Source: Zhengitettix transpicula (taxonomy: Eukaryota; Arthropoda; Insecta; Orthoptera; Tetrigidae). Taken from it: a stretch of DNA of 64,000 nt. Of this stretch, positions 35,521-48,471 are shown in pieces. The DNA lies in NCBI GenBank assembly GCA_037074705.1, contig CM073590.1, forward strand, positions 2,292,001-2,356,000, read 5' to 3'. The notes under the pieces were generated by a model, which worked only from the letters and a program-made list of their open reading frames with translations, had not been told where the DNA came from and searched no databases. Numbering within the stretch: position 1 is the first letter of the stretch; each line of letters starts with the position of its first letter. The position numbers were made by a program, and so were the translations under genes.

Positions 35521-36379
35521 CTAGTTCAAATAACTGAGTAAACAAAGAGGTTACTCGATTGTTTCGAGGCCCGTCATATAATAATATACCTTGAGATAAA
35601 GAGAACTTATATTTGTAATATAGACAGGAAATTTATTTTTGTGTACTATATTAAATTGTCAAGTAGTATAAAATATGAATTATTTGTTTCTATTCACTCA
35701 TGTTTTTTTACAAAACTTATTAAATATATCGTAATGTAAATAAAGTCGATAATGACTTAGTAGTGCTTAGTAACTGATTTTATACTTATGCATTTCCAAT
35801 CGGTAAATAATAATGTCATAACAATAAATATTACTTTTACGTTTCCAGAGAAAGGGTAACGACTAATCATTACAATATGTTATAATTGGCACACTAAGTC
35901 AGACACGTTTTTAACACAAATATCGATTATAATATTTCGATAACGCTAGGGTAATCGTACAGCACATGTACGTAATTGAATTATATTACTATAACTTATC
36001 GATAGGTAAATACAATATTATTATTAAAATAGTATAGTTTATAATCAAGTTTTTCCACGAAAACATAAATATTTTACGTTTTAACATTGTTCTATTTCCA
36101 ATCTACTTGCAAATAATTTTATTTTTGTATTTTCCAGAACGTTGTGTAGCAATATGGGATTGCCGCGTGTGTAATTTAGGTTTTGATTCGCCCTGAATGA
36201 TGAAAGTAGTTTATAATCGAAGTTCATTTTAATTAAGGAATACTGATAATTAGTTAACGTTTTATTCCACGGTATTAAAAATTAACTGTCTCCGTGGCAT
36301 CTACAACTGACTTTGACGTAATATACGAGAATTTGAATCTAGAGAAATTTTGTAGGATTGTCTCGGTACTGACAGCTGG
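35521..36379. other. AT-rich spacer, nothing recognised
   Basis: No coding or repeat signal. Confidence 0.5.
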
Positions 36380-37895
36380 TTCTATTTATCTATCTATATT
36401 TGGCTCTACAGCCCTCGGTGGGCCTTGGCCTCCTCCACAATCAGCCTCCAATATCGTCGGTCCTGCGCTCTTTTCGTCCATCCTCTTATTCCCATCGTTC
36501 TCAGATCTGCAACGACATCGTCCATCCATCTACGCCTTGGCCTTCCCTCTCCTCTTGAATGGTGGTTCCTTTCTTTCAGGATTATTTTTGGCATTTGTTC
36601 TGTTGCCATTCTCTCTACCCATGGCCCATCCGAACAATCCTCCGTGCCTTCACGAATCTAATCACATCTTTACCTTCCATCAATTCATCCAACTCCACAT
36701 TATATCTTGCTCTCCAGCCTTCATCTGTCATTACAGGTCCAAATATCTTCCTTAAGACCCGTCTTTCAAATAGTCTGAGGATTTTCACCACCGGTCGCAC
36801 CAGTGTATTATATATTTTTATTTTCCTTGAGATGAGTTGGTTAGTAAATAAATTATTATTTGCATAATATGCTCGGTTCCCAGTCAGTATTCTTTCCCTG
36901 ATCTCTTTGCTAATAGAGTTGTCACTGGACAACATAACCCCTAGGTATTTGAATCCAAAAACTCATTCAAATTTCTTATTTCCGATCTCTATGTTCTGAG
37001 GTCTTCTTCTAACCTCTGCTCTAGACATTCTCATGTATTTAGTTTTTCTTCATTTACTTGCTAGACCTATTTTTAATGCTTCTCTCTCCAATTGCATATA
37101 CATTTGTTTCAGGACACTTGTTGTCCTACTGATGATTGCCACATCATCTGCATATGCACATATTTGACTGGTCTTCACAAATATTGTTCCTTTGTGATCA
37201 ATTATATTTACCACCTTATGTAGTGCTAGATTAAATAGAGCTGCTGAGAGTCCATCTCCCTGTTTTACTCCTGCATTGTATTCACATTTCTCGCTGAATT
37301 TGTTACCCACTTTCACCCTTGCATTAGTTTCACTCAAGGTCATTATTATCATCCTTATTACTTTTGGAGGAATCTTACACTATCTAAGTATCTCTTCAAC
37401 TGCCTTCCGGTTAACACTGTCAAAAGCCTGCTTGAAGTCAATGAACATAAAATGCAAATCTGAGTCATATTCATAAAATTTTTCCACGATCTGTCTAATA
37501 TTAAAAATCTGATCTGCAGTGCCTCTGCCAGTCCGGAATCCTCATTGACACTCTCCAAGTATTTCTTATGCATAACATTTTAGCCTCTTACTAATCAAAC
37601 CAGATAAAATCTTATATGCTACACTAAGCAACGTAATGCCCCTACAGTTTTCACATTTAAATTTATCCCCTTATTGTATATTGGACAGATTGTTCCTGCC
37701 CTCCAATTTTGAGGCATTGTTTCAGTTTTCCATATGTTTACCGTCAATCTATGTATTGCTACAATAAGCGCATTTCCTCCATCCTTAACAAGTTCTATCA
37801 TTATATCATCCTCTCCTGGAGCTTTATTATTACTCATTTTTTTCACAAGACCTTCCACTTCTTCTAATGTTGGTGCATTTTGTGTTCCGTGTTTT
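36380..37895 (-). pseudogene. Non-LTR retrotransposon RT to C-terminus, 5'-truncated
   Basis: Minus strand from 37895: LEEVEGLVKKMSNNKAPGED (37890-37800), then RAGTICPIYNKG and GITLLSVAYKILSGLISKRL. Next come FRTGRGTADQIFNIRQIVEK, MFIDFKQAFDSVNRKAVEEI (first catalytic Asp present), VKQGDGLSAALFNLALHKVV and ICAYADDVAII (37125-37165, catalytic YADD intact). KYLGVMLSSDNSISKEI and FERRVLRKIFGPV follow. The C-terminal module is GRPRRRWMDDVVADLRTMGI...VEEAKAHRGL, stopping at 36406. The short 3' UTR ends in GATA-like repeats (36380-36400). It is broken by at least three frameshifts or stops but keeps its active-site motifs, suggesting a relatively young death. The clade is uncertain (RTE-like tail architecture). 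The 153-codon plus-strand frame 36294-36755 is a shadow. Confidence 0.88.
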
Positions 37896-37921
37896 TCCGC
37901 GTCGACATAACGGTCGGTTTT

Positions 37922-38249
37922 TGTGACAACTACGGCTCAACAAATAAAAGTATTCGACCACAAAAATAGGCGTTTCATATTTACTAGTGTACGGGTCTGG
38001 GAGTAGTTAATACGCATATGAGCGACCTCAATGACGTAATGCATAAATGAAGTGCAGCTTGACCGTAGGTCAAGGGCATGGCATGGCATCGCCGCCTTGG
38101 CGGGGGGTTTTAACCTGGTGTATTCTCATGGCCTACATCCGAGGAGCTATATAAGGCCTGACAGCTGACTCGTGGAAGCTGACAGATGCTCCTCCTTCAA
38201 AGCGCATCTTACATTTCAAATAAACGAAACGTGTTGCAGTATTGTAACA
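37922..38249 (+). mobile_element. Candidate solo LTR
   Basis: The block starts TTTGTGACA and ends TGTAACAAA, short inverted termini of the TG...CA kind. Inside are TATATAAGG (38148-38156) and, 71 bp downstream, AATAAA (38219-38224), in the order and spacing of an LTR U3-R-U5. The U3 part is GC-rich with the hairpin CCGCC-TT-GGCGG (38093-38104). No second LTR, primer site, gag-pol coding or flanking target-site duplication was found, so a cellular core promoter or chance remain possible. Confidence 0.4.
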
Positions 38250-41200
38250 AATGTAAATTTTAATTAATAAATTCTGACTTTCGGCCATGAAACATTAATT
38301 ACATCTTCGTATATGTTGTCAATGCGAAGTCACATGAAATGATGTCGAATATATATTGCAACGTCCTCAACCCGATAAACTGAAGAGAATAACAATAGTT
38401 TCCACATATTTCACTTTTTTCTTCTTCAAACGTTTTTCATATAGGAATAAAACAATCCCTGTTGCATAGTAGATCGATATCGAATGGGGAGGATTAGAAT
38501 AAATAGCACTAAGGATGGCTACCGAGGAACAGAACTGCTGGTTCAGTCTAATAACTTTTCGGGGAGGGGATAAAGTGGATGATGAAGGTCCCACGATAAC
38601 GGGTTGATGTAAAAATCATAACCGAGGACTAACGTGCTTGGGTAACACTTTCAAAATTGAAAACTATTATTCATTCTCCATACTAAATTGTGCTCAAAAG
38701 TTGTGATTCACGTTTATCAAGGAGAGATTAGAAGTATAAATGAAGAAGCAATAGATCTTATAGATTAAAATAGCAATATATAAATATTTATGTATACAAA
38801 CTGATAGTTCTGTAGAGATAAATCCTCAGGATTACACATAACCTATCATACGCCATCTGAAAAGCAGAAAGCTAATCAATATCAAACGACTTGCTTGACT
38901 GAAAAGCGCATATTGGCCACATATGGCCACTAAAGAAACAAATCAATACATATGTTAGATTATCCCCGCACGCACCACGATCACAGTTTATTTTAGCCGC
39001 AGAGAGATAATCAGTAAACGTGTAAGGTAATAAAATCGAGAAAAGACAAATTTAAGGAGAATTATTATTTACACTTATTCGAAGGTTGCTTTCAACAGAA
39101 CGGTCACAGAATTTATAAACATGCATTTCTCATATTTAAAACGTTAAACATTATTGTAACCGACAACTGTTAAATTCTTACAAATTCTGTAAACTGAACG
39201 TAGTAATTTAGGTGTGGCACTTCGTAACAAGACAACAAAATAAATATTCCCTTTATATAGTTAGCGCTAATATCGTCAACGAAAAACGTCCTAATTTTGA
39301 TGCGTTCTAAGACTTGATGTTACAAATTACTAGTACTCCTAAACTTAACACGCATATACATCACTTTTTGTAAAGACTGAGCGTTAATGAGTATTTTATT
39401 TCAAAGTGTTTCACGATTACATATTTAGTGACGATGTTACCCAGAAAATTTTTAACGTTTTAATGCGCATTTGTCATACTTGGCAAATATTAAAATGTTT
39501 CTTTTTGCTGACAATGTATCTGCTGTTCAAAATGACATTACTTTGTTACTCCAGTAATAAACATGCAGAACAATGAACTGTACAGAAATGTATAGGGCAC
39601 GTTCTAACTGCTGACATGATACTGGTTGCTATACACACAGTAATCATTCAAGTGTATCAAATGGATTAGCTCAGTATAGTCACTTCAAACTATATAACCA
39701 ATAAATATAATTTAAAGCTTCGTGCTAATTCACGTTTGAATAAATTACTAAGGACTTGCCAAAGGTATGAGAGAAAAGTGCATGACCCACAAATCCAACA
39801 TTAGAGTTATGTAATTGATTATGTAACATGCATTATGCTAAACGTATCATTAATAACTTGAAGAATGGTAATGTTGTGCGGTATGGCGTGGTTAAGGTAA
39901 AAATGTTGCAAAACCAAAACACAGGGTATCAGCTAATAGCGTTGGTGTGAAATGCAATGCAACTCGAAACACGAAGTGATGGTTTGCTTGTTTGTAGCAT
40001 ATGAATCCATGTTTCTTGAAGTAACTTTCATGAGCTTCAAATTAAGAAAAAATACTGATACATGTATCAACAAAATCGTAAAGGTTCTAACTATCTTCAC
40101 GATAGCATAAAATCATACGCCAAGGTTTTGTCATACTATATGTGTATTTAAAGTTTTCTGGTCTATATTAGGGTTATTTAATACCGTTAATTGTAGATTA
40201 GTCCAGTGTTCCTTATTATAACATCTGTACTGTCAGGTAATAACTTATCCTATTTCATCAACCGACAACTATGGAATCAATAATATATCTAATATAATAC
40301 AAAATGACTTTATTACTTTTATCGTTCAATATAGGACTTTGAAGATAAGTGAGTAGAATAGTTTACTAGGTGCGTTTATTTGGAAATAAGTCAGTATGAC
40401 TGACTGGGCTCAACGGTTGGCATAATAAAATAAAGAGTAGCGATTAATTATCTCTATTTAATGATCCAACGTTGGAAACGTTGTATATAAATAGAAAATG
40501 GCCGCGACCTCCTTCGAAGGGGCAGTGACCTCGCCCCATGATGCACTAAACAACTCTTGGTAAAAGCTGCCACTCCAGCTGGTAATTTCACTCAACACTA
40601 TATCCTACTATTTACCTAATTCGTCACATTCATTTCTCCCATTTACCAAATATTATTCTAAAAGTATACGATATACCAATTCTGTTTGTGTGTTTTATTA
40701 CTGGGATTCGCTAAAAATTCCAGAACAGCGAGGGGAGGATATGATTGAAGATACTGATTCGAAAGATGCATCTTTATTATATTTATTTTCGAAAAAATTT
40801 AGACAATGGCCTATACGTAATGTAACTAAAACAAATTAGTAGATACAGGTGCTAAATTGAATAAAATCGCAAATACAATTTCGAAACCAGTTTGAGAAAT
40901 GATATACATCTGGTTCGCAATAATTTATTATAAGAAGCCTTCCAAAGCAGCAAATTACTGTTGTAAAATTTGAATGACTGTTAAAATAAGTGAATTTTAA
41001 ATACTCTTCACTTTTCCTGTTTCGAACATATACTAGTGCTACCTACACCTGGCTACTTGAACTCCATCCTATTAGCGAAAACATTCTGACTGATTCATCA
41101 CATGATACGGAACAGCGTTTTATTGGTTTGTTGTGACTGTTTAGATAAACACAGCTCGAATCGAAGTTAGAAAACCAATGCAATGTTTCAAAGCTAAATT

Positions 41201-41640
41201 TTGACAAATATTCCATTCGTACGTACGCAGGAATAATAATGAAGCCATAACGGAAACAAGATTTACCCAAAAATGTCGATGGATTTCACATTCATGGAAC
41301 CAATAAAAAATTCTTAATCTATTATAGATTTTTGCTTATAAATAAGAAGAAAATCAGATTACCAGACACCTTGATATGGCGATAATGTACGTGCACTAAT
41401 GCGTTGCACGAAAATTGAGGGTTCTCGTGACTTTGACAAATTTGAGTTTCATGCGTCCGTTTTCGTCTGCAACAGTTAATGAGTTGTGACGAGTAATTTG
41501 ATCAAACAACTTATATATAATGAAATTAGAAAAAAAAATATTACAGATTTGGGTTGTCAGGAGGAGCAATACTCCAAATGTTGTTCCAATAAAATCTGGT
41601 CTTAAGAAGTTAGGACTTTACACTTCGGACAAGGTCCAAT
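38250..41640. other. Long AT-rich stretch, nothing recognised
   Basis: Only short chance frames (75 codons at 38367 and 41043, both minus). A small GC-richer patch at 40495-40590 has no identified content. Confidence 0.5.
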
Positions 41641-41800
41641 TCGTCGTTATTTCATAAGCCATTTGTGAAGGCCGAAAGCTGGAGAATCGTGTCTTGGGAC
41701 GCGAGTGCTGTGCATGTGAGGGCGTCCTCAGGCACGTGACGTCACCACCTCTGACGTAGGTCCGCGCCTCAATGCTATCGGACAGATAAAGGAAACAGGC
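41641..41800. promoter_or_regulatory. GC-rich block with overlapping E-box and CRE
   Basis: CACGTG (41733-41738) overlaps TGACGTCA (41737-41744), giving GCACGTGACGTCACC, with a further half-site TGACGTA at 41752. The surrounding 150 bp is GC-rich and CpG-containing in an AT-rich setting and encodes nothing. This looks like a regulatory element or transposon promoter; no transcript can be assigned. Confidence 0.35.
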
Positions 41801-43237
41801 CGCCTATCTCACTCAAGGTCCAAAAACGCAACAAGGTAATGGAAAAAACTTGGAATTTTCGCCTAAATTATTTAGTAAGGTGCTGGGACTCAGTCGCTAA
41901 CACTTAAAGTATACCTCGTCCTCAAAATGCGTCGGCGTGAATCTAATTCATAACTTATTAAGCGAAAAGAAGCGTAATATAACATTCCCTGCATTCTCTT
42001 GTATATACTACTTTTATGCCTGAAAACAGTTAGCATAATACATTTGAAATTTGTCCAATATAATTGCTTCGCAAAGAATTGATCCTTCCTTTGAGTTCCA
42101 AAATAAATATTCACAGCATTTATACCTTTCTCAAATTAAAATGACTTGAATAGAAATAAATGATTCAATTAATACTAACCTATTATTAGTTGGAGAGCGA
42201 AGCTTTTGTTCTACATATAATTCTCGGGTTTCAACGTGGCCAATATTAGTGATAACGTTTCGACGGCAAACTCCGCAATCGTTTTGTAATTTGACACCAT
42301 ATATTTTGCACCATTTCTTCAAGTCAATGAAATTGGTTTCTCCATCACTCACACATGTTGTACCTACTTAATTTGTCTTGTCGTGATTTACAAATTGTTT
42401 CGGGAGTACCCAAAAGTTTTATTTAATCGATATTCTACCAAATATTTACAACTTTCATATTTTTTTCTAATAAGTCTGCTGAATACGTTATTTGACTTTG
42501 GAGTGACAAGTTTGACAAGTTCTTCTAAAAGAAGAATTATGAGTGGGTGGGAATGGATCTGGGTTTCACATTTTAACTGGATAAAATTAGTAATTAAACT
42601 GTAGCTGCAACCAAATAATAATAAGAAAAACAAAAACAAGTAAAGATAAATGTTTCCTTTAATTAACTAAGGAATAAGGCATTAATTCATTTGTTATCGA
42701 AAACAATCCCACGATCAACTGAGTCAGAGAAACCTATTTCTAGACAACAGAACACACATAGGCATTAACTACTTGGGACTAGAATCTAACACTGATTGGT
42801 GGATCAGATCGTCTACGAGCTTTCCAGGCTTTCCCATCGCACCACTGACTTGCAGCCTACTTTCCCGGTTTTGTAGGGAAACTTGGCTTTCTGAAGTGTC
42901 TCTCCTGTGCCCGTTACACGGATGCCTTCTATTTCCGCAATGCTTACTTGGGACAGACCCTTATGAGTATTTCGGCAAGCGGACACTCGTATTAAATAGG
43001 CCTGATAATGCTTTATTTGTTCGATAAATAATTCACACACTAACAAAAATCTACACCATTTATTTTATACCCCAACAAACCCCATATTCGGAACATCTAC
43101 ATATAGTTTTGTAGAATTTGTAATTCGATTAAGGTATTGCGATTTACTAACACAAGTTAACGAGTAATTTACCATCTTAACACAATTACCATTCGCACTT
43201 AAACCCTACATAATATTACATATAAATATACAATACA
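41801..43237. other. Spacer with an unassigned GC-richer patch
   Basis: Bases 42770-43030 are GC-richer and open on both strands (84 and 77 codons), but neither translation resembles a family I know. The rest is AT-rich. Confidence 0.4.
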
Positions 43238-43655
43238 AGTATATTTTAGCACAAAATTTAAATAATTGGTTTTAATCGTATGGAAAGGGTTTAATTTGAC
43301 ACTTCAAGCTGCATTTGTCATTTATTAGAGTCGCAACCCGACGTTAAATCTATAAATGCTGTGTACTGGGCTGCGACACCACACCAAACCCCTCTCCCGC
43401 CATCGGAAGAGCCTAGGACAAGTACCACATGCCCGACCTACAGGTTTTTCTAGGGTTTTACCTGCATCACTTAGGCGAATTGCCGCGTAGGATCCTTGAA
43501 CTATACCCCAGGGGCCCCAGTTAAACCTTAGCTACCTTCTTCTACCCTTCCGCATCCCCTCTTTCAGTCCCTTTGCTATGCTATAAGAGGGAAGTGGCCA
43601 GTAAGTGGATTACCCTATATATAGCCTGTCTACACCTTCTTCTCCTCTTCCTCGA
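43238..43655 (+). mobile_element. Dispersed retroposon 'D', copy 4 (long form)
   Basis: Starts AGTATATTTTAGCACAAAAT at 43238, then GACACTTCAAGCTGCATTTG, CGCAACCCGACGTT, CTGTGTACTGGGCTGCGAC, CCCCTCTCCCGCCATCGGAA, CAGGTTTTTCTAGGG, CAGGGGCCCCAGTTAA, GCTATGCTATAAGAGGGAAG, GTGGATTACCCTATATATAG and CCTGTCTACACC (43625-43636). A C/T-rich TTC-type tail follows to about 43655. It is collinear with copy 3 over the full ~400 bp, which defines the left boundary. Flanks beyond both ends are unrelated to copy 3. Confidence 0.83.
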
Positions 43656-44840
43656 CCTGAGTCCAACGTTCGCAAATTTCGATGATGAATCCTAGGATTG
43701 AGCAAAGATGTATTAAAGAACAATGTTTGAAAAAGTAAAAGATGGCTTTCTGAAAAGAAGAGCGGAAAATTTTAGACGTAAAAGATCGTGTTATGAACGA
43801 AAACGGAACTGAATCGAAGCCCACAAATGATAAATAGACTACAACTGTATGTGTGTGTTAGAGATAGAGAGAGAGAGAATAGAGACGCAAGTAAACAAAC
43901 ATTTCGATTTTGGGTGGTTTGAACACTGATGAGTATTGGATTCACTGGTGCATACAAAATTAAATTTACTCTGTGATTATATGTCAATGAATTTAAAAAG
44001 TCAATCCCTGTATCGGAAATAACTTTAGAAACCTGGTATCGTACGCAGGCTATATTGATCAGAATTTATCTCTAGGTTTTACTAGTACATTTATAATATA
44101 ATTTATATGTCGTACACATTACATACTTGACAATAAAATTCATTCCCAATATTGTAATAAAAAAATTGATTGCATCAACACTTTTCTTGCAGCATTTGCC
44201 ATTTTAAGATAATGTCATATAATATTGGATTGGGAATTTAATCTGTCCGATTCTCATTGCGCTGAATATTTGAAAGCATAAGCAGAGTATTTTGTGGGCA
44301 AGAAGATTTAGTTGATTTCACGATTGGAGTATTGCATGACAATGCAGTTGATATTAATACACAATTCAGGTAAATAGGCCTGCCTGGTAACGATTTTAGC
44401 CACAGTGGCGTGCAAATTAAGTGCCGTAAAAAACATGCTTGCCACGATAGCAGCCTGCTTTTTATGCCACAAAACATATATTACTCCATAGAAAGCACCG
44501 TTTTGGAATAGAAATGTGGCTAACTTTCTTGAAATCCCAATTCTATTCGGACGAACCTTCCAATGAATCATCGAACGATTCAAATTTTCATTACGTCCCT
44601 TTAGGGAACACCATGCTGGATGCGCTCAATGACTAAAACCAATTCCGAGTCTTTGGAAAGTTTTTTTCAAGAAGAATTTTGAGACCAAGTTTGAGATAAA
44701 TATTTGAAGACGGTATTGAAAAGAAAGTGAATACAAAATCTTTCTACCAAGATATAACGATTGAATTATAAAATAGATAATTCAAGAACAGAATAATTGC
44801 TTTCAATCAATCTCAAGAATAAAGCTACAAGTGAATTAAC
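43656..44840. other. Spacer; unassigned minus-strand frames
   Basis: Overlapping minus-strand frames at 44238-44583 (79 and 91 codons) sit in a locally GC-richer patch but show no domain I recognise. A short GA-rich tract is at 43861-43885. Confidence 0.4.
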
Positions 44841-44905
44841 AGATTAGATAGAAAACTCCCAACAGGACCGGGAATTGAACGCATGACCAGCTCTACCCTC
44901 TGTTG
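44841..44905 (-). mobile_element. tRNA-like SINE remnant
   Basis: Minus strand reads AGGGTAGAGCTGGTCATGCG followed by TTCAATTCCCGG: a TAGAGC-GGT D-arm-like piece directly joined to a T-arm-like CGTTCAATTCCCGG (B-box-like 44871-44881). The anticodon arm is missing, which suits a decayed SINE head. Confidence 0.4.
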
Positions 44906-47442
44906 AAATAGATAATTATCAAACAATGAATAAACCTCGACAAAGTGATGTAAATTAAATGAAAGCATAAGACAACCAAAAAAGTCCACACAAATAGGTT
45001 CAACTTATTTAACCTCCGCCAACCATAACAGAAGCTTCACACCTCTTAGGCCAGATAATAGTTATCTATTAGGTCATGAAAAAATTATATACACCATCGA
45101 TTGACACAACTTCAATGAACTTCGTATCGGACTCACCGCTATGAATGTAAAATTTTTTCTTCAGTATACGTATAAGCATTTCCAGTTGCTGCTAGTAACT
45201 GCTTGCTTCTTCTCACCAGACAAAATCCATGAGAACTATAAACCCTCAAGGTAGCAAAACGTAACAACTCTTAGTGTTCGTTCTAATATAACGACTTCTC
45301 GGCCAGTCTATCTTTAAAACGTGTATCCTCCAAGACTAGGCACTATCTGACAACTATAATCTCATGCTCGTAGTTTAGAATATACATATATTGACCCAAT
45401 GCTATTCAAAACAATAATTTAGGTTAACTGTCTTCCTTGAGTACGTGTAACTATTTTCAGGTCTCAAAAAAACAGTAACCAGTTAATTTAACTGGAAGGC
45501 GTCAAAGTAAACTACACTTGTGTCAACAACGTCAGGTGCATTTTTTTAAAATTTATTACAATTAACTCTTAGTCCGGAGACTTTACAGTTGTGATAATTT
45601 AACATAAAAAAGTATTTACAAATATTTAATAAATAAAACTTAATAAAATTATTTACAATTGTAAATATTTAACATGAAAACTTGGGGTCTTGAATATGAC
45701 CCTTGTCATTCCAAGTTAGAGACGAGAGAAACCAACTAACTTGTTTACAACATATTAACGAAGGTTAGCCGGCATGATGTTTGGGATCGATCTGATCATC
45801 GGGGAATCTTCGTGTTATGAAAAGCACTAAGAACGTTATGGGAAGAACGGATATGTAGGGAGTAAGTAGTGCCAGTTGGCACTAATTAATAGGTAATTCC
45901 TGGAGTGATTTAGGGGGAGGATATCAATTGAAGTGTCATTTATTCTGCTATGCTACCCGTAACAATGCTATTTTCTAGATCTCCAAGAATAAATTAACCT
46001 TCTTGGCGTATGGACAAAAACGGAACTGTTTCGACGCGCCCTTCATTCATCTTATGGTGTTTCTATCCTTCACTATGGTAAAACTATTATGAAAAATTGT
46101 AAATCGTTACAGGAATACTCTAATATTAGGCTAGTACATTGTTGGAAATTATCCAGATTTCACTTAAGTGTTGTTGATGCTGCCGAGTTCAAAATTACTC
46201 GGTTTAAATTTCGTTTCTACTGGATACATTTTAAAACATTTTTCGAAAACAACTTCCAATTCAATTGCAAACTCTGTTGCTCTATGAACTGTAGAATCAT
46301 AATTCGCAACCCATATAATTTATTGTTTGGCTATAGACCAACAAAGATTTCGCATTATAACAAACTATATTTCTGTAATCAAAAGTGGAAACTCCCTGAA
46401 CAGGTCTTGACGTAGGTAGCGGTGGTCCGTATCGCCACAAAGCCGAGATTTAAGAACAATGCAATTGGGACAGGTGTTGAGTCCGTAATTGCCCTAGCTT
46501 AATGTGAGTCACCCCAGCTCTGTTTGTTCAGTGACTCATTCAGAAGAAGTGCGGGGGAGTGAGCAATTTAACTACTCACAGGGAAGACAGTAGGTTGCAA
46601 TGTACAGTAAGCAAAATAATCTACAAGAAAACAATGTTTCTGTTTCCTGTGACGTGATAAACTCCAATTAATTTTTTAACTTTTTACTCCACGATTGAAC
46701 ACTTTGGGTAATACAGAGTATCACATGGAGATTTATTCATATTCAAGGTGAAATTTGGTGCAGTCCAACTGCTCGAAACCAGTTTATTTTCTATGAGTTT
46801 ATTGGTGTGGTTAATAATGTTTAATCAACCACTTATTTGGTGGATTAATTCAAAGAAAAAAAGGCAAGACATTCTTCGAAAGAGAAATAATTTTCCATTT
46901 TGTTGCTGAGTACTTCTACTTATTTCCTAATATCAAAAATAGTCAACTGGCGAGAAACAGAATTTCGGTTTGAACAATGAATTCTTCTTTGATATTTAAA
47001 TAAGTGATTTATCATAAATGGTAACTTTTGTTCTCACTGATCTGGTCTAGCCTGTTAGCGACGAGCAGGTACTCTTATTTAGTGTGAACCACATTATTCT
47101 TCTCTTTTACTTACACAAAGATTAGTTTCAGATATTGAAACGTTCATGAAACGAAATGGGATGAGACTAATTGAATTAAACTTAAAATTAGCAGTTGAAA
47201 ATATAAAAAACAACTTATGATACAATGATTAACAGGAAACTAAATGTTGATAAATCAAGACACGAACGTAAAAGAAACGAAGAAGAAGACTTCCGTGAAG
47301 AACAAAGGATTCGCACGCAAAGCAACGTGTTTCCCACCATTCTATTTTCCCTTCAGATAAAATCTGCTATTGTTCTTTTCTCATTTTCTAAGATTAAATC
47401 TCCCATTGACACAATTTTACGTGACAATGAATCCAAATAAAC
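44906..47442. other. AT-rich stretch, nothing recognised
   Basis: Frames at 46089-46415 (108 codons) and 47225-47440 (71 codons) have no motif I recognise. Confidence 0.5.
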
Positions 47443-47745
47443 TTTTTTAATGTAGAAAAAATCTGTTTTTATACTAATGTCAAAGTGAACAGCAGATTAA
47501 CTTTTAAACCGGAATTGAAATCATTATGATGTTGTCTTGTTATCAAACAATATTCGAGAACTCTTTCTTGATAAGAGTTTAAACAGTCGAGGAATAAATC
47601 TACTATGCTTCCGAACAATCATTTATTTATTTTTAATCAAAAAACATTCTGAACTGAGGACGGATGATGCCAAAGGAAAACCAATCTTTATCAAGAACTG
47701 TTACGTACAACCATTCACCAATATTTCAACCGATTTCATAACTAA
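47443..47745 (+). repeat. Direct repeat, upstream copy
   Basis: Matches 48472-48690 in the same orientation: TTTAATGTAGAAAA, ATACTAATGTCAAAGT, TTGTCTTGTTATCAAACAA, CGAGAACTCTT, GGACGGATGATGCCAAA, GAAAACCAATCTTTAT and AACTGTTA. This copy holds an extra ~70 bp (about 47590-47660) absent from the other. Divergence is moderate, so the duplication or the parent repeat is old. The 136-codon frame 47537-47947 crosses it. A 10-bp hairpin CCCGGATGTG/CACATCCGGG lies nearby at about 47819-47852. Confidence 0.75.
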
Positions 47746-48471
47746 GAAATTTAATTATCACAATAGGTGCATATTTTTTTTCGATGTATTGAGTGTAAGG
47801 GCACTTTTTATTGCACTTCCCGGATGTGACGCCACCATGCACACATCCGGGTTCTGCTTCTTGCTTTTACAGACTTTAAGAAAGGAAGACCAGCAGATAA
47901 CAGCTTTAATGAAAACATCCAATATGCTCGTATATCATACTATTTAGTGACCTATTTTTTTGTTAAGAACGGTTACGTTGACAAAATTGTTTGATATTAT
48001 ATCATTGAATTTTTTTTCTAAATACATATATAAAATATTGATTTTTAATATGCAATGAATTAATATTGATTACATCTCGTTTTCAATGTGTTGCGATCTA
48101 AAGTTCAGGAGAAAATTTTCACATACTGGCAGACCATTAATAATAAAAATCTTTTTCGCAACAAAGTTAAATGTACTGTGAAAATTGATTTTAACACATT
48201 ATCGTATCTAAAGGTAGAGAAATTAACTCATTCTCGCAGAAAACACAAGACCCTCTCCACTTCAAGAATGCTTGTTACGCTTTAAAAATTGAGAAATGTA
48301 TTGTGAAACACGTAAAAAAATAACTTAAGATAATCAAAGATTAATTAAAAAAAGTATAGAGATATTTAAACGCGAATAAAGAGATGTCCTAAAAACGTAC
48401 GAGACGTAATGAAACTTTGAAATAGGACAAAGATGAAACAGGAATGAACCATATAAATAGAAAAAGGTTTG

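Noticed and set aside
36294..36755. 153-codon plus-strand open frame
   Set aside because: Exact antisense of the LINE C-terminus on the minus strand, which has recognisable motifs.
38090..38115. CCGCC-TT-GGCGG followed by G and T runs, looking like a bacterial intrinsic terminator
   Set aside because: The window is eukaryotic; the hairpin fits better as part of an LTR-like promoter block.
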